DNA of 53,905 bases. It comes from Thorsellia anophelis DSM 18579. GTDB taxonomy: Bacteria > Pseudomonadota > Gammaproteobacteria > Enterobacterales > Thorselliaceae. The notes beneath the pieces were generated by a model. The model did no database searches and was not told the DNA's origin. It was given only the letters and a program-made list of their open reading frames with translations. Every line of letters starts with the position of its first letter. The stretch's first letter is position 1. The stretch covers positions 1 through 53,905 of the forward strand of contig NZ_FOHV01000017.1 of assembly GCF_900111395.1 (NCBI RefSeq). Direction: 5' to 3'. Position numbers and translations under genes: made by a program. Below, piece by piece: positions 29,001-37,865 of this stretch.

Positions 29001-29712
29001 TCTCTAATGATCTCTGATTATCCACATCAAATGTTCGGATACTATCGATTTCATCATCCATAAAATCAATTCGATAAGGCATTTCACTTCCCATAGGGTA
29101 CAAATCAAGTAATGCACCACGGGTCGAATACTCACCATGTTCCATCACTTGATCGACATGCCGATATCCCGCTTCTTCTAATTGAATGCACAGAGAATCT
29201 CTTGAAAGTAACTGCCCTTTTGTCATTAAAAGTGCATGGGCATGAAGAAAATCATTTGGGCAAATTTTTTGCATTAAAGTCGTAATACAGACAACAATTG
29301 CACCTTTCGTTTCCAGCTTTAATTTTGAGAGTAATGAAAGTCTATCTGAAATAATCTCTTGTTGAGGTGAAAAACTATCATATGGCAGCGTTTCCCAATC
29401 AGCAAATAATGAAACTTGATAGGGTGTAAATGGCTTAATCTCCTCAAATAAGCGCAATGTCGTTTGCATATCTGGCGCGACAACCAACACAACACCTGAA
29501 TATCTGGCTATCATAGCAGCGCATTCTAATGCAGTTCCAATACCCACAATCTGCCCTAAATGCCTGTGTTCTCCTGATTTAGTCGGAAGATCAACCAGCT
29601 GTTTATTACTGATGTCTTTTGCATCTATCGCACTACTTGTTTCATAAAATAGGGGAATTAAGGAGCTGACGGTAGCTTCCTTTAAATCAGATTGTATAAA
29701 TGAATTTGGCAT
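26041..29712 (-). CDS. mfd: Transcription-repair coupling factor
   Basis: Mfd recognises RNA polymerase stalled at DNA lesions, pushes it off and recruits UvrA. The protein has 1,223 residues against 1,148 in E. coli, due mainly to an N-terminal extension of roughly 37 residues and a lysine-rich tail. In order: UvrB-like N-terminal region (with ADWETLPYDSFSP and EHGEYSTRGALLDL), the RNA-polymerase interaction domain (about 530-600, HIEHGVGRY), RecG-like translocase with Walker A GDVGFGKTE (about 695), DEEH box and the TRG motif around HQLRGRVGRSHH, and the C-terminal autoinhibitory domain (about 1060-1190). No Shine-Dalgarno precedes the ATG chosen, so the exact start is uncertain. It stands alone as a transcription unit. 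Confidence 0.96.
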   Translation of the reverse strand: MPNSFIQSDLKEATVSSLIPLFYETSSAIDAKDISNKQLVDLPTKSGEHRHLGQIVGIGTALECAAMIARYSGVVLVVAPDMQTTLRLFEEIKPFTPYQVSLFADWETLPYDSFSPQQEIISDRLSLLSKLKLETKGAIVVCITTLMQKICPNDFLHAHALLMTKGQLLSRDSLCIQLEEAGYRHVDQVMEHGEYSTRGALLDLYPMGSEMPYRIDFMDDEIDSIRTFDVDNQRSLEIVDEIKLLPAHEFPLDKASIELFRSNWRDKFDVLREEEHIYQQVSKGLLPGGIEYWQPLFFERELVSLFDYLPKETLITTLGPLESQMTKFWQDLEYRYENRRVDPMRPLLPPDTLWLHTEEVFRHFKNFPRIQLHYDSLDEKAGQFNLGYQSLPYIAVDAQNKNPLQALRVFLHCYEQPILFSVETEGRREALFELLAKSDIKAKPISAIVEMFDAINETKDAKPFALAPNDEIKLPSEGRLNSNLFVIVGPAQTGCITPHFALICETDLLGERVNQRRQERKRTINADTLIRNLAELNIGQPVVHIEHGVGRYQGLTTLETNGVEAEYLVLTYLNDTKLYVPVASLHMISRYSGGDSETAPLHKLGSDAWSKARQKAAEKIRDVAADLLDVHARRAAKPGFEFVHDKEAYETFRAGFPFETTYDQEQAINAVLSDMCRPIAMDRLVCGDVGFGKTEVAMRAAFLAVNNNKQVAVLVPTTLLAQQHFDNFRDRFANFPVNIELISRFRSAKETQTVLSQTEEGKVDILIGTHKLLQSSVFWKDLGLLIIDEEHRFGVKQKEKIKAMRSDVDILTLTATPIPRTLNMAMSGIRDLSIIATPPARRLPVKTFVRELDMPLIREAILREILRGGQVYYLFNDVSLIEKTKERLAELVPEARIIVGHGQMRERELERVMTDFHHQRYNVLLCTTIVETGIDIASANTMIIERADKFGLAQLHQLRGRVGRSHHQAYAYLLTPPVKALSVDAKKRLEAIATLEDLGAGFTLATHDLEIRGAGELLGEEQSGQITTIGFSLYMDMLDSAVNALKEGKEPSLDDLTQLHAEIDLHMPALFPDDYIHDVSTRLSLYKRLASANTEDALIELRIELVDRFGKLPDATLNLLKMHELRQKADDLGVKRIDAHDKGGFIQFHENNKVDVGVLIALLQQQPHVFRFDGPTKVKFMTDLSDRSKRTLFIFDLLKYFSTQVEQVSEEMAKPSPETKKKK

Positions 29713-29931
29713 ATTAATTTAGAGTAAACAAGAAAATAGAATTAAAAAAGGATTTAGTTTGTTAAAATCCATTATAACACAATACGTCTCTACCGGCAGT
29801 AATTCAATTAATTGACAAGCGAGGTGAGGATCAGGAAATGAGGTAAGTTACGTTTATTACTACTTGAAAGATGAATTGAATTAATTGCTTAAATTTATTA
29901 CTGCTGTCTCAGCAGATGAAATCCATGCAAT

Positions 29932-29970
29932 GATCTCATCTAACGAGCGTATAACAAGTTAGATGAGATC
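29932..29970. terminator. Hairpin after the inverse autotransporter gene
   Basis: A perfect 13-base inverted repeat (29932-29944 with 29958-29970) begins 21 bases after the stop codon of the gene ending at 29991. It lacks a clear T-run, so its terminator role rests on position. Confidence 0.55.
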
Positions 29971-29990
29971 CAATTGACACCACATATCAA

Positions 29991-32390
29991 TTAATTAAAT
30001 TGTCCTTCACCATCAGTCACAGCTTTATACTCAACCCCGTCAAGCATAATCGCGGCACTAAATTGGATAGGGGTTTCGATTAAAGATTCAGAACCGATTA
30101 CATGGAAAATGAAATCTCCTTCCTGATTTTTATTAACCTCATATCTAATGTCATTCATGTTGCCTTGACTTAAATCACACCAATTAGAACAGATCCCTGA
30201 TGAACTCGATTTCCATAATAATGAAGGGGTATCATTCTGATTTAAAGACACTTCTCCTGGTAAATCAAACGTTAAAATGATTCGCTGATTAGCATCTATT
30301 GCTGTAACAAAAGGCTCACTGTCAACGTTAATACTCGCTAAGGCATACTGTTTATCAAAGGATAAGGTCGCGTGCGTATTGTTTATATAATTGGCATCGA
30401 TATACAATTGATTGGACATTTTAATCTGATTGTCTTGTGTTTCAACAGCAAGTTTAATCGCGTACTGACCTACCTGTGAGATAGGTAATGCTAGGTGTTC
30501 GCCTAAATACTCATGATTGCCGGTTGGTGAGATAACATACCAAGTGTAACTTTTAGCAATTACTCCTTGTGTTAAAGACGGTTGAATTTGGACAATCTCA
30601 TTTACGTTTGCTGTTTTAGGTCCTGCAATCACAACTTGACCAGCTTCGGCTTCATATTCGTACACAATCGAATAATTACGATTAACAATATCATATTTAG
30701 AACCCTTAAGTGTCCTTAGTTCTGCAACGTTCATAGGATCAAGTTGTTCGGCTATCGGGCGGCCTAACTGTAAATTCACATCCACATTTAAAGTTGTATC
30801 ATTTTTACCACTGTTGCCTATTTTATGCGTAGCTTTAGCTGTAACAAGAGGCACCGGAGTATAGTGAATACTTGCACCAAATGCTGATGGATTTTTTTGT
30901 CTTTCATTTTCCGAAAACAACCCCACAGCATCGCCAAAATATTGTTCAAATAACAAGCCGCCGCCTAACTGAGGATGTTGTGGTAGATAAAAATTAGCAT
31001 TAATATCATAACCCTTTGCTGCACGCTCTTTTAAACTTTCACCTGTTCTTGTATCTATAATATCACTCTGTTTCCAACCTGATATAGGGGCATAAAAATT
31101 GGAAGATAGGGATAAATAATCCGCCGCAGCTTCAGCTCCAACACTCATTCTAGTGTGATTATTTGAAAAATCTTGATCAATAAATGCATTCGCACCCACA
31201 CGAAGGGTGTCTAAATCATGACGGTAGCCTAAACCTAAATTCCCTATTGTTCTATTTTCAATTCCCTCACCTTGATTGTTGGCGCCAACCTGGGCAAAAA
31301 ACAATCCATCTTCTGTTTCATAAAGATTACCAAGTATATTGAAATTAAGGGATTTAAATTTAGCTTTTTCATCGAGATTTAAATCAACCTGCGCAGTACC
31401 GAATCGATTTAATGCATTTTGAACTTGGTTTGAGACTGTTTGCTCGATCTTATTTGTCAATGCTCTAGAATCAGGCGTAGACTGACTAGAATGATTCGCT
31501 GCTGTAACATTTGATGATTCAATTACATTAGTAGAACTGATAGAATTCACTGCCACAAATTGTGTATTTTGCCCATTATTATTGTTAGGGGCATTTTGGG
31601 CAGTAATCAAAGGCTCTGATTGTTGATTTTTTTGACTTGACTGACTTATCTCAATTGGCTGAGTTGGTTTAGTAACGGCCAATGCAGAAACAGCCTTGGC
31701 CTGTGTGGTGATTGCATTATTGTTTGCAATGGATGTATTAGATTGGGTTTGGTTCACATTTTCATTCAAAATTATACCATTAGCAGAATTCTGAACGGGA
31801 GCTTGTACCATTGATATTGAACCAGATGCTTCAGTTTGCTCAGTGACCTTAGCTTGACTTGGCTCATCGCTTATTAGCTTAGATAGACTTACCCCTTCTA
31901 AACTTGAAACTTCACTATCCTCTTGACTATTATTTATTACCTGTTCATTCTGTTGATTGACCGATTTTATTCGATTGCTTTCAACAATGCCAAAATCTAC
32001 GTCGGTAGTTGGCTTATCAACAAGTGCAGGCGTTGCCTCTATATCATTTACTTGTAATCCATTAGTTTTAGCCAATTGACCATTATTACCTTTAGCCAGT
32101 GTGGAATCTGACGGAATAAAAATGGTTTCGCCTACTGACAACTCTTTTCGACCTCTAATTTGATTTCTATTTAGATTATTCAGCTGTTCAATCGTTAAAT
32201 TGCTTCTGGTCGCTATCTGGTAAACACTGGTTTTTTCTTTTATCGTAAAAGGAATTAATTTTATACCTAAATTACCATAGTTTACTGTATCAGCTATTAA
32301 AGCATTGGGTATCGAGACTAAAGAAGCGATGGTAACACCAAGTAAAATTTTAGACGTTGTTAATTGTGTCGAAATCATTCTTTGTTTCAT
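29991..32390 (-). CDS. Inverse autotransporter adhesin (intimin/invasin family)
   Basis: This 799-residue protein is built like intimin and invasin, which insert a beta-barrel in the outer membrane and show a C-terminal passenger. Order: signal peptide (residues 1-34), LysM domain (about 46-95; SVYQIATRSNLTIEQLNNLN then LSVGETIFIPS) that can bind peptidoglycan, a 220-residue Gln/Asn/Ser-rich linker, the barrel (about 335-585; NLGLGYRHDLDTLRVGANAF, RAAKGYDINANFYLP, GGGLLFEQYFGD), and a short passenger of two Ig-like domains (about 600-799), the last with a close cysteine pair (GICSNWC). The passenger is short for the family and lacks a recognisable lectin tip. AAAGG overlaps the stop of the upstream outer-membrane-factor gene, 12 bases away, so it is probably the last gene of the type I secretion operon. 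Confidence 0.9.
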   Translation of the reverse strand: MKQRMISTQLTTSKILLGVTIASLVSIPNALIADTVNYGNLGIKLIPFTIKEKTSVYQIATRSNLTIEQLNNLNRNQIRGRKELSVGETIFIPSDSTLAKGNNGQLAKTNGLQVNDIEATPALVDKPTTDVDFGIVESNRIKSVNQQNEQVINNSQEDSEVSSLEGVSLSKLISDEPSQAKVTEQTEASGSISMVQAPVQNSANGIILNENVNQTQSNTSIANNNAITTQAKAVSALAVTKPTQPIEISQSSQKNQQSEPLITAQNAPNNNNGQNTQFVAVNSISSTNVIESSNVTAANHSSQSTPDSRALTNKIEQTVSNQVQNALNRFGTAQVDLNLDEKAKFKSLNFNILGNLYETEDGLFFAQVGANNQGEGIENRTIGNLGLGYRHDLDTLRVGANAFIDQDFSNNHTRMSVGAEAAADYLSLSSNFYAPISGWKQSDIIDTRTGESLKERAAKGYDINANFYLPQHPQLGGGLLFEQYFGDAVGLFSENERQKNPSAFGASIHYTPVPLVTAKATHKIGNSGKNDTTLNVDVNLQLGRPIAEQLDPMNVAELRTLKGSKYDIVNRNYSIVYEYEAEAGQVVIAGPKTANVNEIVQIQPSLTQGVIAKSYTWYVISPTGNHEYLGEHLALPISQVGQYAIKLAVETQDNQIKMSNQLYIDANYINNTHATLSFDKQYALASINVDSEPFVTAIDANQRIILTFDLPGEVSLNQNDTPSLLWKSSSSGICSNWCDLSQGNMNDIRYEVNKNQEGDFIFHVIGSESLIETPIQFSAAIMLDGVEYKAVTDGEGQFN

Positions 32391-32402
32391 TATTTATGGC
32401 CT

Positions 32403-33857
32403 TTAATTAAGAGTAATATTTTTAGCTTGAATATCTAACCAAGAAAGCAACATCCCAGAATCTGAATAAATTCTCAGCTGTGCTAAAAACGCATCGTATT
32501 GTAAGTTAATAAATGTTTGTTCATTATTATAAAAATCAGATTCAGCACCAAGCACATCAATTAACTGCTTTTTACCTAAATGAAACCACTGTTCAAAGAA
32601 AGATTGCTTAACCTCACGGCTTGCAATAACTAGATTATTGTATTCTTTACTTCTAAATAGTGCGTTATCACGCTGATTTTCAGCCGCCTTAATGCGGTTA
32701 TCTAGATCACGCAAAATTGTTTCACGTTGGTATAAAATTGCTCTGGCTTCCTCAATTGCAGCGCGTTCAGAAGCTGATGCAGAGCCACCTTCAAAGGCAG
32801 CCCAAGAAACATTCAGCCCTACTAACCAAGGATCGTCCTTATCTTCATACTCCAAATCATTAGTATTTTTAGTGACATTTAAATTCAATTGCGGATATCT
32901 TGATGCGTGTAGCGCCTCTGCAGCGGACACTGCTTTTTTATACATCGCATTAGCTTGTAAAATGGAGGGGTGATTGGTTAATAATACATTTTCATTAATC
33001 ATCTCAAAAATTGCCACATCGAAAGCCAAGTCACCTGGAATATAAACATTTTCACCCAATAATCTATTAATTCCGATCTCAAGTTCAGTTAATCTTGCAT
33101 TCAAAGAGTCTCTAGAAGTGAATGCTTGTATTTGCTTTGTTTGTGCTTGCAGCAACTCACTCGCTCGACCAGGATCGGCTTCAACAATCTGTGAGAGCAT
33201 ATCGACTAATTCCGTCATTCGCATTACGTACAAATCAGTCACTTGAATTAATGAACGTACTCTCGCTATTTCAACAGCGTAAGATAGGACGTTATAAGCA
33301 ATCTCATCTTGCTTTAGCCGCAAGTCAATATTTGAAGACTCAAAAGCATATTTTTGTTCTTCAACCTGAGCGGAGATTCTTCCCCAATCAAATATAGGAG
33401 TAACGACATTGACTTGAGTTGAAACAATACTATTATCCTTATTTGACTGCCCTACGGCGATTCTCGGAGAGCTACTAGATACATTTACTTGTGGATAACG
33501 CTGTCCTTTAACTACATCAATTCGTTCTTTTGTACTGAGCGCAGTAGTTTCAGCCTGTTTGATTTCAGCACTATAGGATAAGGAGACCAGCGCAGTATTA
33601 TGCAAAAAAACCCATAAAGGATTAATTTGTAATTTAGCAAAAGCATTGGTACTGTTACCCGCTTTGCTGACAGTTCCAGCTTGGTTTTGAGTATTCATTC
33701 TAGCTTTCACTGAACTGCCCTTTAAAGGGACATTTTTTTCATACGTAGGTTTGTGAGAACAGCTAACAAGTAGTGCACAGAGTAAAGTTAAGCCTAATTT
33801 GCCAACAAAACCGTTAATAAAAGACATCTTAGTGCTTCGCATCGAAGAATGATTCAT
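32403..33857 (-). CDS. Type I secretion outer-membrane factor, TolC/LapE-like lipoprotein
   Basis: This protein forms the outer-membrane and periplasmic tunnel of the type I secretion system. Start set at MNHSSMRSTKMSFING, giving 484 residues; a 35-residue longer frame overlaps the end of the adaptor gene. The N-terminus has a lipoprotein signal with lipobox LVSC, so the factor is probably lipidated, which occurs in some efflux-type members. Two outer-membrane-factor repeats follow, rich in long amphipathic helices (for example AEIKQAETTALSTKERIDVV and the SASERAAIEEARAILYQRET stretch). Downstream of the adaptor by 16 bases and upstream of the inverse autotransporter by 12 bases. Confidence 0.88.
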   Translation of the reverse strand: MNHSSMRSTKMSFINGFVGKLGLTLLCALLVSCSHKPTYEKNVPLKGSSVKARMNTQNQAGTVSKAGNSTNAFAKLQINPLWVFLHNTALVSLSYSAEIKQAETTALSTKERIDVVKGQRYPQVNVSSSSPRIAVGQSNKDNSIVSTQVNVVTPIFDWGRISAQVEEQKYAFESSNIDLRLKQDEIAYNVLSYAVEIARVRSLIQVTDLYVMRMTELVDMLSQIVEADPGRASELLQAQTKQIQAFTSRDSLNARLTELEIGINRLLGENVYIPGDLAFDVAIFEMINENVLLTNHPSILQANAMYKKAVSAAEALHASRYPQLNLNVTKNTNDLEYEDKDDPWLVGLNVSWAAFEGGSASASERAAIEEARAILYQRETILRDLDNRIKAAENQRDNALFRSKEYNNLVIASREVKQSFFEQWFHLGKKQLIDVLGAESDFYNNEQTFINLQYDAFLAQLRIYSDSGMLLSWLDIQAKNITLN

Positions 33858-33873
33858 AGTGAATAAAGTATCC

Positions 33874-35151
33874 TTATCTTTCACGAAACGCTTCGCGCGC
33901 TTTAAATATTGGTTTGAGGATATAGGATAAAATGGATTTTTGACCAGTTTTGATCTGAACAATCCCTGTCATACCTGGGATAATCTCAAAACGTTTAACG
34001 TCTCTTTGTAAATAAGCTTTATCGGTCCTAACTAAGACTCGATAATAAGTTTCTACCCCTTTACGTTGCGCATTAGCATCTGTTTCTTCAATTGCATCTG
34101 AACTGATGTGTTCAACGACGCCCTCAAGACCACCATAAATTGCGTAATCATAAGCAGATACCTTAACAACAGCAGGCGCACCTAATTTTAAAAATGCCAT
34201 GTCCGTTGGTTTGACTTTAGCTTCCAGTAACAGTTCATCGCCAGTTGGGACAATTTGCATAATCTGCCCACCTTGTGGCACAACCCCACCTATAGTGGTA
34301 ATGTTAACAGTCGTGACAATACCATCAACAGGTGATTTAATGGTACTTCTATCAACCACATCTTTTCTAGCAATCATACTTTCACGTAGTTGGCCAATTT
34401 CGGATTCAACACGACTTAGTTCAGCGCTCGCTTGTGAAGAGAATTGATTTCGCTTATCCAGTATTTGAAGCTGAATATCATTAGCTTGGCGTTTCATACG
34501 CAAAATTTCAACATTAGATATGAGTCCTTTTTTGGATAAAGGCTCAGATAATGAAATTTCATCATTAATTAAGCTATAGCTAACTTTAAGCGCTTCAAGG
34601 CTTTCCTCTAACCCTTTAATTCTTGCATTAAACGCATCAGTTTCCACTTTAATCACATCTGTAGCATGGTGAATGTTTTGTGGGAAGATTAATTCACTTT
34701 GATTAGATTCGGCTCTAAATCTGGCTGCCTGCGCTTCTAATGCCACTAATTTGGATTCAGTTTCACGAACGAAGGCTTCTGCGCGAGTTGCATCTATTAC
34801 TGCTAACGGTTCATCTTTTTTTACGATACTACCTTCACGCACTAATATTGACTCGATTACACCACCTTCTAAACTTTGAATTAATTGTTCTCTACTTGCT
34901 GGAATCACTCGCGCTTCAGCAACTGTCACTTCATCCACAATTGCGTAATTTGCCCAAACTAATGATGAGGTAAATAAAATCATGATTAACCCAAGAACCA
35001 TACGGCTTCTTTTAGGCTTTTGGATTAATAACGCTGATTGAAGATCGTTCATATAATCTATATCAATACCGCTTGTTTTGATATTTTTGTCATGAATTTC
35101 TTTAACTGCTTCACTTTCAAGTGTTGTAAGTGTTTGTTTTTCAACTGTCAT
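33874..35151 (-). CDS. Type I secretion membrane-fusion protein (HlyD/LapC family)
   Basis: This 425-residue adaptor links the inner-membrane ABC transporter to the outer-membrane factor. It has an N-terminal cytoplasmic segment, one membrane helix (about residues 52-70), a lipoyl half-motif (SLEGGVIESILVREGSIVKK, about 92-111), a long alpha-hairpin (about 120-265), the second lipoyl half (IKSPVDGIVTTVNITTIGG), and a C-terminal beta-barrel ending with the HlyD-type GMTGIVQIKTGQKSILSYI. The ATG at 35151 follows GGGGAA by 8 bases; a GTG just upstream overlaps the transporter stop codon by one base. Translation is therefore coupled to the ABC gene. Confidence 0.93.
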   Translation of the reverse strand: MTVEKQTLTTLESEAVKEIHDKNIKTSGIDIDYMNDLQSALLIQKPKRSRMVLGLIMILFTSSLVWANYAIVDEVTVAEARVIPASREQLIQSLEGGVIESILVREGSIVKKDEPLAVIDATRAEAFVRETESKLVALEAQAARFRAESNQSELIFPQNIHHATDVIKVETDAFNARIKGLEESLEALKVSYSLINDEISLSEPLSKKGLISNVEILRMKRQANDIQLQILDKRNQFSSQASAELSRVESEIGQLRESMIARKDVVDRSTIKSPVDGIVTTVNITTIGGVVPQGGQIMQIVPTGDELLLEAKVKPTDMAFLKLGAPAVVKVSAYDYAIYGGLEGVVEHISSDAIEETDANAQRKGVETYYRVLVRTDKAYLQRDVKRFEIIPGMTGIVQIKTGQKSILSYILKPIFKAREAFRER

Positions 35152-35153
35152 CA

Positions 35154-37361
35154 CTAAGATTCCCCATTAGTGGTATTTTTATTTTTCCTAAGCGCTTCGA
35201 GCACTTGCTCTTTTGGTCCATCAGCGACTTTTTTGCCTCCATCTAGTATGATTATCCTATCTACTATATTTAAGACTGAGTAACGATGCGTACTCACAAT
35301 AATCGTTTGATTTTTAATCACTTGATTAAGTTGAGTCAGAAAAACTTGTTCTGTTTGAACATCCATATTACTTGTCGGCTCATCCATTAATATGATATCT
35401 GGGCTATTGAGCAATGTTCTCGCTAATGCAACTAGCTGCCTTTGTCCTCCTGATAACGCTCTACCAGCTTCGCCGACAGGCATGTCATAACCAAGTGGAT
35501 GCCTGTTAGCAAATTTGTCAACACCTGCTAGACGACATGCTAATCCAAATGTTGTCGCATTGGCTATTGGATTGCCTAATAAGATATTTTCTCGTAGCGT
35601 ACCTGAAAATAAGATTGCTTCTTGCCCAATAAATCCTATGCTCGCACGAATGTCAGCAGGTTCAATCTGTTTACTATCAATGCCGTCATAAAGAACATGC
35701 CCTTCTGTCGGTTGATATAAACTTGCCAAAATTCTTAGTAAGGTGGATTTACCACTGCCTATCGATCCTAATATCGCAATTTTTTCACCTTTGTTCACAT
35801 CTAATGAAATATTATCCAGTACCTTAGGATTTGGCTGCATGGGCGGCGCTGGGTAGGAAAATGAAATATCTTTTAAGCTAATTTTACCCGTTTGTTCTGG
35901 TTTAGATAAATAAGTCTTACCGGCATCTTTTTCTACTGCAAGCTCGACGAATTTAGTTAAACTATTAACTGCAACTTTTGCTTGCTGAAATCGCACCGCA
36001 AGTCCCATCAATGCACCAAGAGGAGCAATGATGCGTCCTGATAAAATAACAGTTCCAATTAATGCCCCTTGAGTTAATTCACCCGCTCCTATCAAGTACA
36101 CACCATAAATAACCAATGCGACTGTGCAAATTTGCTGGAAGGTTGAAATCAGTCCCATCGCTGTACTCGTAATGGCTTTTGTTTTCATTGAAGTTGCGGC
36201 TGATAACGCACTAAAATCTTCCCATTTTTTTTGCATGGTCGGCTCACCACGAACTGCTTTTAATGTCTCTATACCAGCTATACTTTCGATTAGCATGCCT
36301 TGTTTTAGCGAGCTTTCCCTCATATTTTCCTTCATGACTTTTGACAGTGGCCATTGCACTGCGATACAAATTATTATAATAATGGGAACAAGCAGTAGTG
36401 GCACAATAATCAGTGGACCACCTATGGAATAGATGATAAATAAAAATAAAAAACCAAAAGGAATATCAGACAGTGTCGCAAGTGTTGCAGAGCTCATAAA
36501 GTCACGTATTGATTCAAATTCTCGAAATTGATTCGCAAATGACCCCGTTGAATTTGGTTGAAATTCCATTCGAGTAATTAAAAATTCTCGAAACAAAAAA
36601 CTCCCTAGCACTAAATCAATTTTTTTTCCTGCCATATCGACAAGATGCGCCCTGATTTGCCTTGAAATAAACTCAAATAAAATTGCCACCAGCACACCAA
36701 TACCAAGCGCCCAAAGCGTTGCGTAAGCTTGGGTCGGAATGACCCTATCATATACATTCATTGTAAAAAATGTACCAGCCAAAGTAAGGATATTAGCCAG
36801 CAACGCGGCCATTGCTGCACTATAATAATACGATCTATACTTAAAGAATGTTCCAAATAACCAGTTAGCTGCTCTTTTATCATCTACGCCGATTACAGGC
36901 TGTTTTTTAAGTTTTGATTTGAGTTTAACAAGCAGAAAATACCCTGGTGTACATTCAGCAAGTAACTCATCCTCACTAAGCATCGCTTCACCGTAACCGC
37001 TTTCAGGTAAAATGACCCGAAATAGTGTTTTTTTAGCCTGTTTGACTTTTGCTTGTATGACTAAATGCGTACCGTCATTTCTTAACGCAATGACAGGTAA
37101 TAAGAACGAAGAAAGTGTCGATAAGCCACGTTTTGACCAAGCGCCGCTTAAACCGATATGTTCCATTAATCCAAGGGCACCTGTAGGGGTGATTTTACCA
37201 GTTTTTGGCGCACCAGCAGAAAGCGCCGCTTCGCTGATCTCGATCTTATAGAACGTACAAATCCACGCAATCGAGCCTAATAGGCTATCTTGGGTTTCAT
37301 TCAATGTCATGATATCTGAAATTAGGGCATTATTTTTTTGTTTAATAGTTTGGTCAACCAT
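35154..37361 (-). CDS. Type I secretion ABC transporter (LapB/HlyB family)
   Basis: This 735-residue protein powers one-step export from cytoplasm to surface. Domains: an N-terminal C39-like domain (about residues 15-150) without the catalytic cysteine, therefore a substrate-docking rather than peptidase domain; six membrane helices (about 175-450); and the ATPase with Walker A GSIGSGKST (about 530-538), signature LSGGQRQ (about 635) and Walker B IILMDEPTS (about 655). This matches transporters of giant adhesins (LapB, BapC). It is first of the transporter-adaptor-outer-membrane-factor set and lies 505 bases behind the short adhesin gene. The likely substrates are the adhesins encoded at 40196-53905 and perhaps 37866-40013. 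Confidence 0.93.
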   Translation of the reverse strand: MVDQTIKQKNNALISDIMTLNETQDSLLGSIAWICTFYKIEISEAALSAGAPKTGKITPTGALGLMEHIGLSGAWSKRGLSTLSSFLLPVIALRNDGTHLVIQAKVKQAKKTLFRVILPESGYGEAMLSEDELLAECTPGYFLLVKLKSKLKKQPVIGVDDKRAANWLFGTFFKYRSYYYSAAMAALLANILTLAGTFFTMNVYDRVIPTQAYATLWALGIGVLVAILFEFISRQIRAHLVDMAGKKIDLVLGSFLFREFLITRMEFQPNSTGSFANQFREFESIRDFMSSATLATLSDIPFGFLFLFIIYSIGGPLIIVPLLLVPIIIIICIAVQWPLSKVMKENMRESSLKQGMLIESIAGIETLKAVRGEPTMQKKWEDFSALSAATSMKTKAITSTAMGLISTFQQICTVALVIYGVYLIGAGELTQGALIGTVILSGRIIAPLGALMGLAVRFQQAKVAVNSLTKFVELAVEKDAGKTYLSKPEQTGKISLKDISFSYPAPPMQPNPKVLDNISLDVNKGEKIAILGSIGSGKSTLLRILASLYQPTEGHVLYDGIDSKQIEPADIRASIGFIGQEAILFSGTLRENILLGNPIANATTFGLACRLAGVDKFANRHPLGYDMPVGEAGRALSGGQRQLVALARTLLNSPDIILMDEPTSNMDVQTEQVFLTQLNQVIKNQTIIVSTHRYSVLNIVDRIIILDGGKKVADGPKEQVLEALRKNKNTTNGES

Positions 37362-37865
37362 ATATCACTCATTACAGGTATTAAATATTAGGATTATCAG
37401 CCATTTATTTACTGATATTACAACTTTTATAACGTTTAATTTTAAATACTCTTTTAGTAACTTATTATTAGTGCGCATTGTGTTTTTTATTTTGTCTAAG
37501 TAATAAATCCTGCACAGAAAATCGATACTCTTCATTTTACTGAGAGATAATTATTAATTAATTTAATTTGGATTTATGGCATTAAAGCAACGCCAAACTA
37601 ACAATTTAATGCGTATACTTTATATCTGAGAGATACATTAACATGGTTTTAAACTAATATCTAACCAAATAGCATGAAAACAAACAACAAGTTACAATAA
37701 ACTTAATATTGTTACACGCAATTAGATAATGAAATATATTTACATCTAAAAACATATATTCGCCATTTAATTAAAATAACGAATATATAAATTTATCAAT
37801 TTAAAATATCTTGCTACGACTTGATAATTTTATAAACTATTCAATATTTATGTAGTCAATCTACT
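37362..37865. other. AT-rich region between short adhesin and transporter genes
   Basis: The 504-base gap probably carries the promoter of the secretion operon. It is very AT-rich, as is usual for horizontally acquired or H-NS-silenced loci. I see no gene, RNA or strong hairpin, and no leftover RTX coding sequence belonging to the gene at 37866. Confidence 0.5.
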
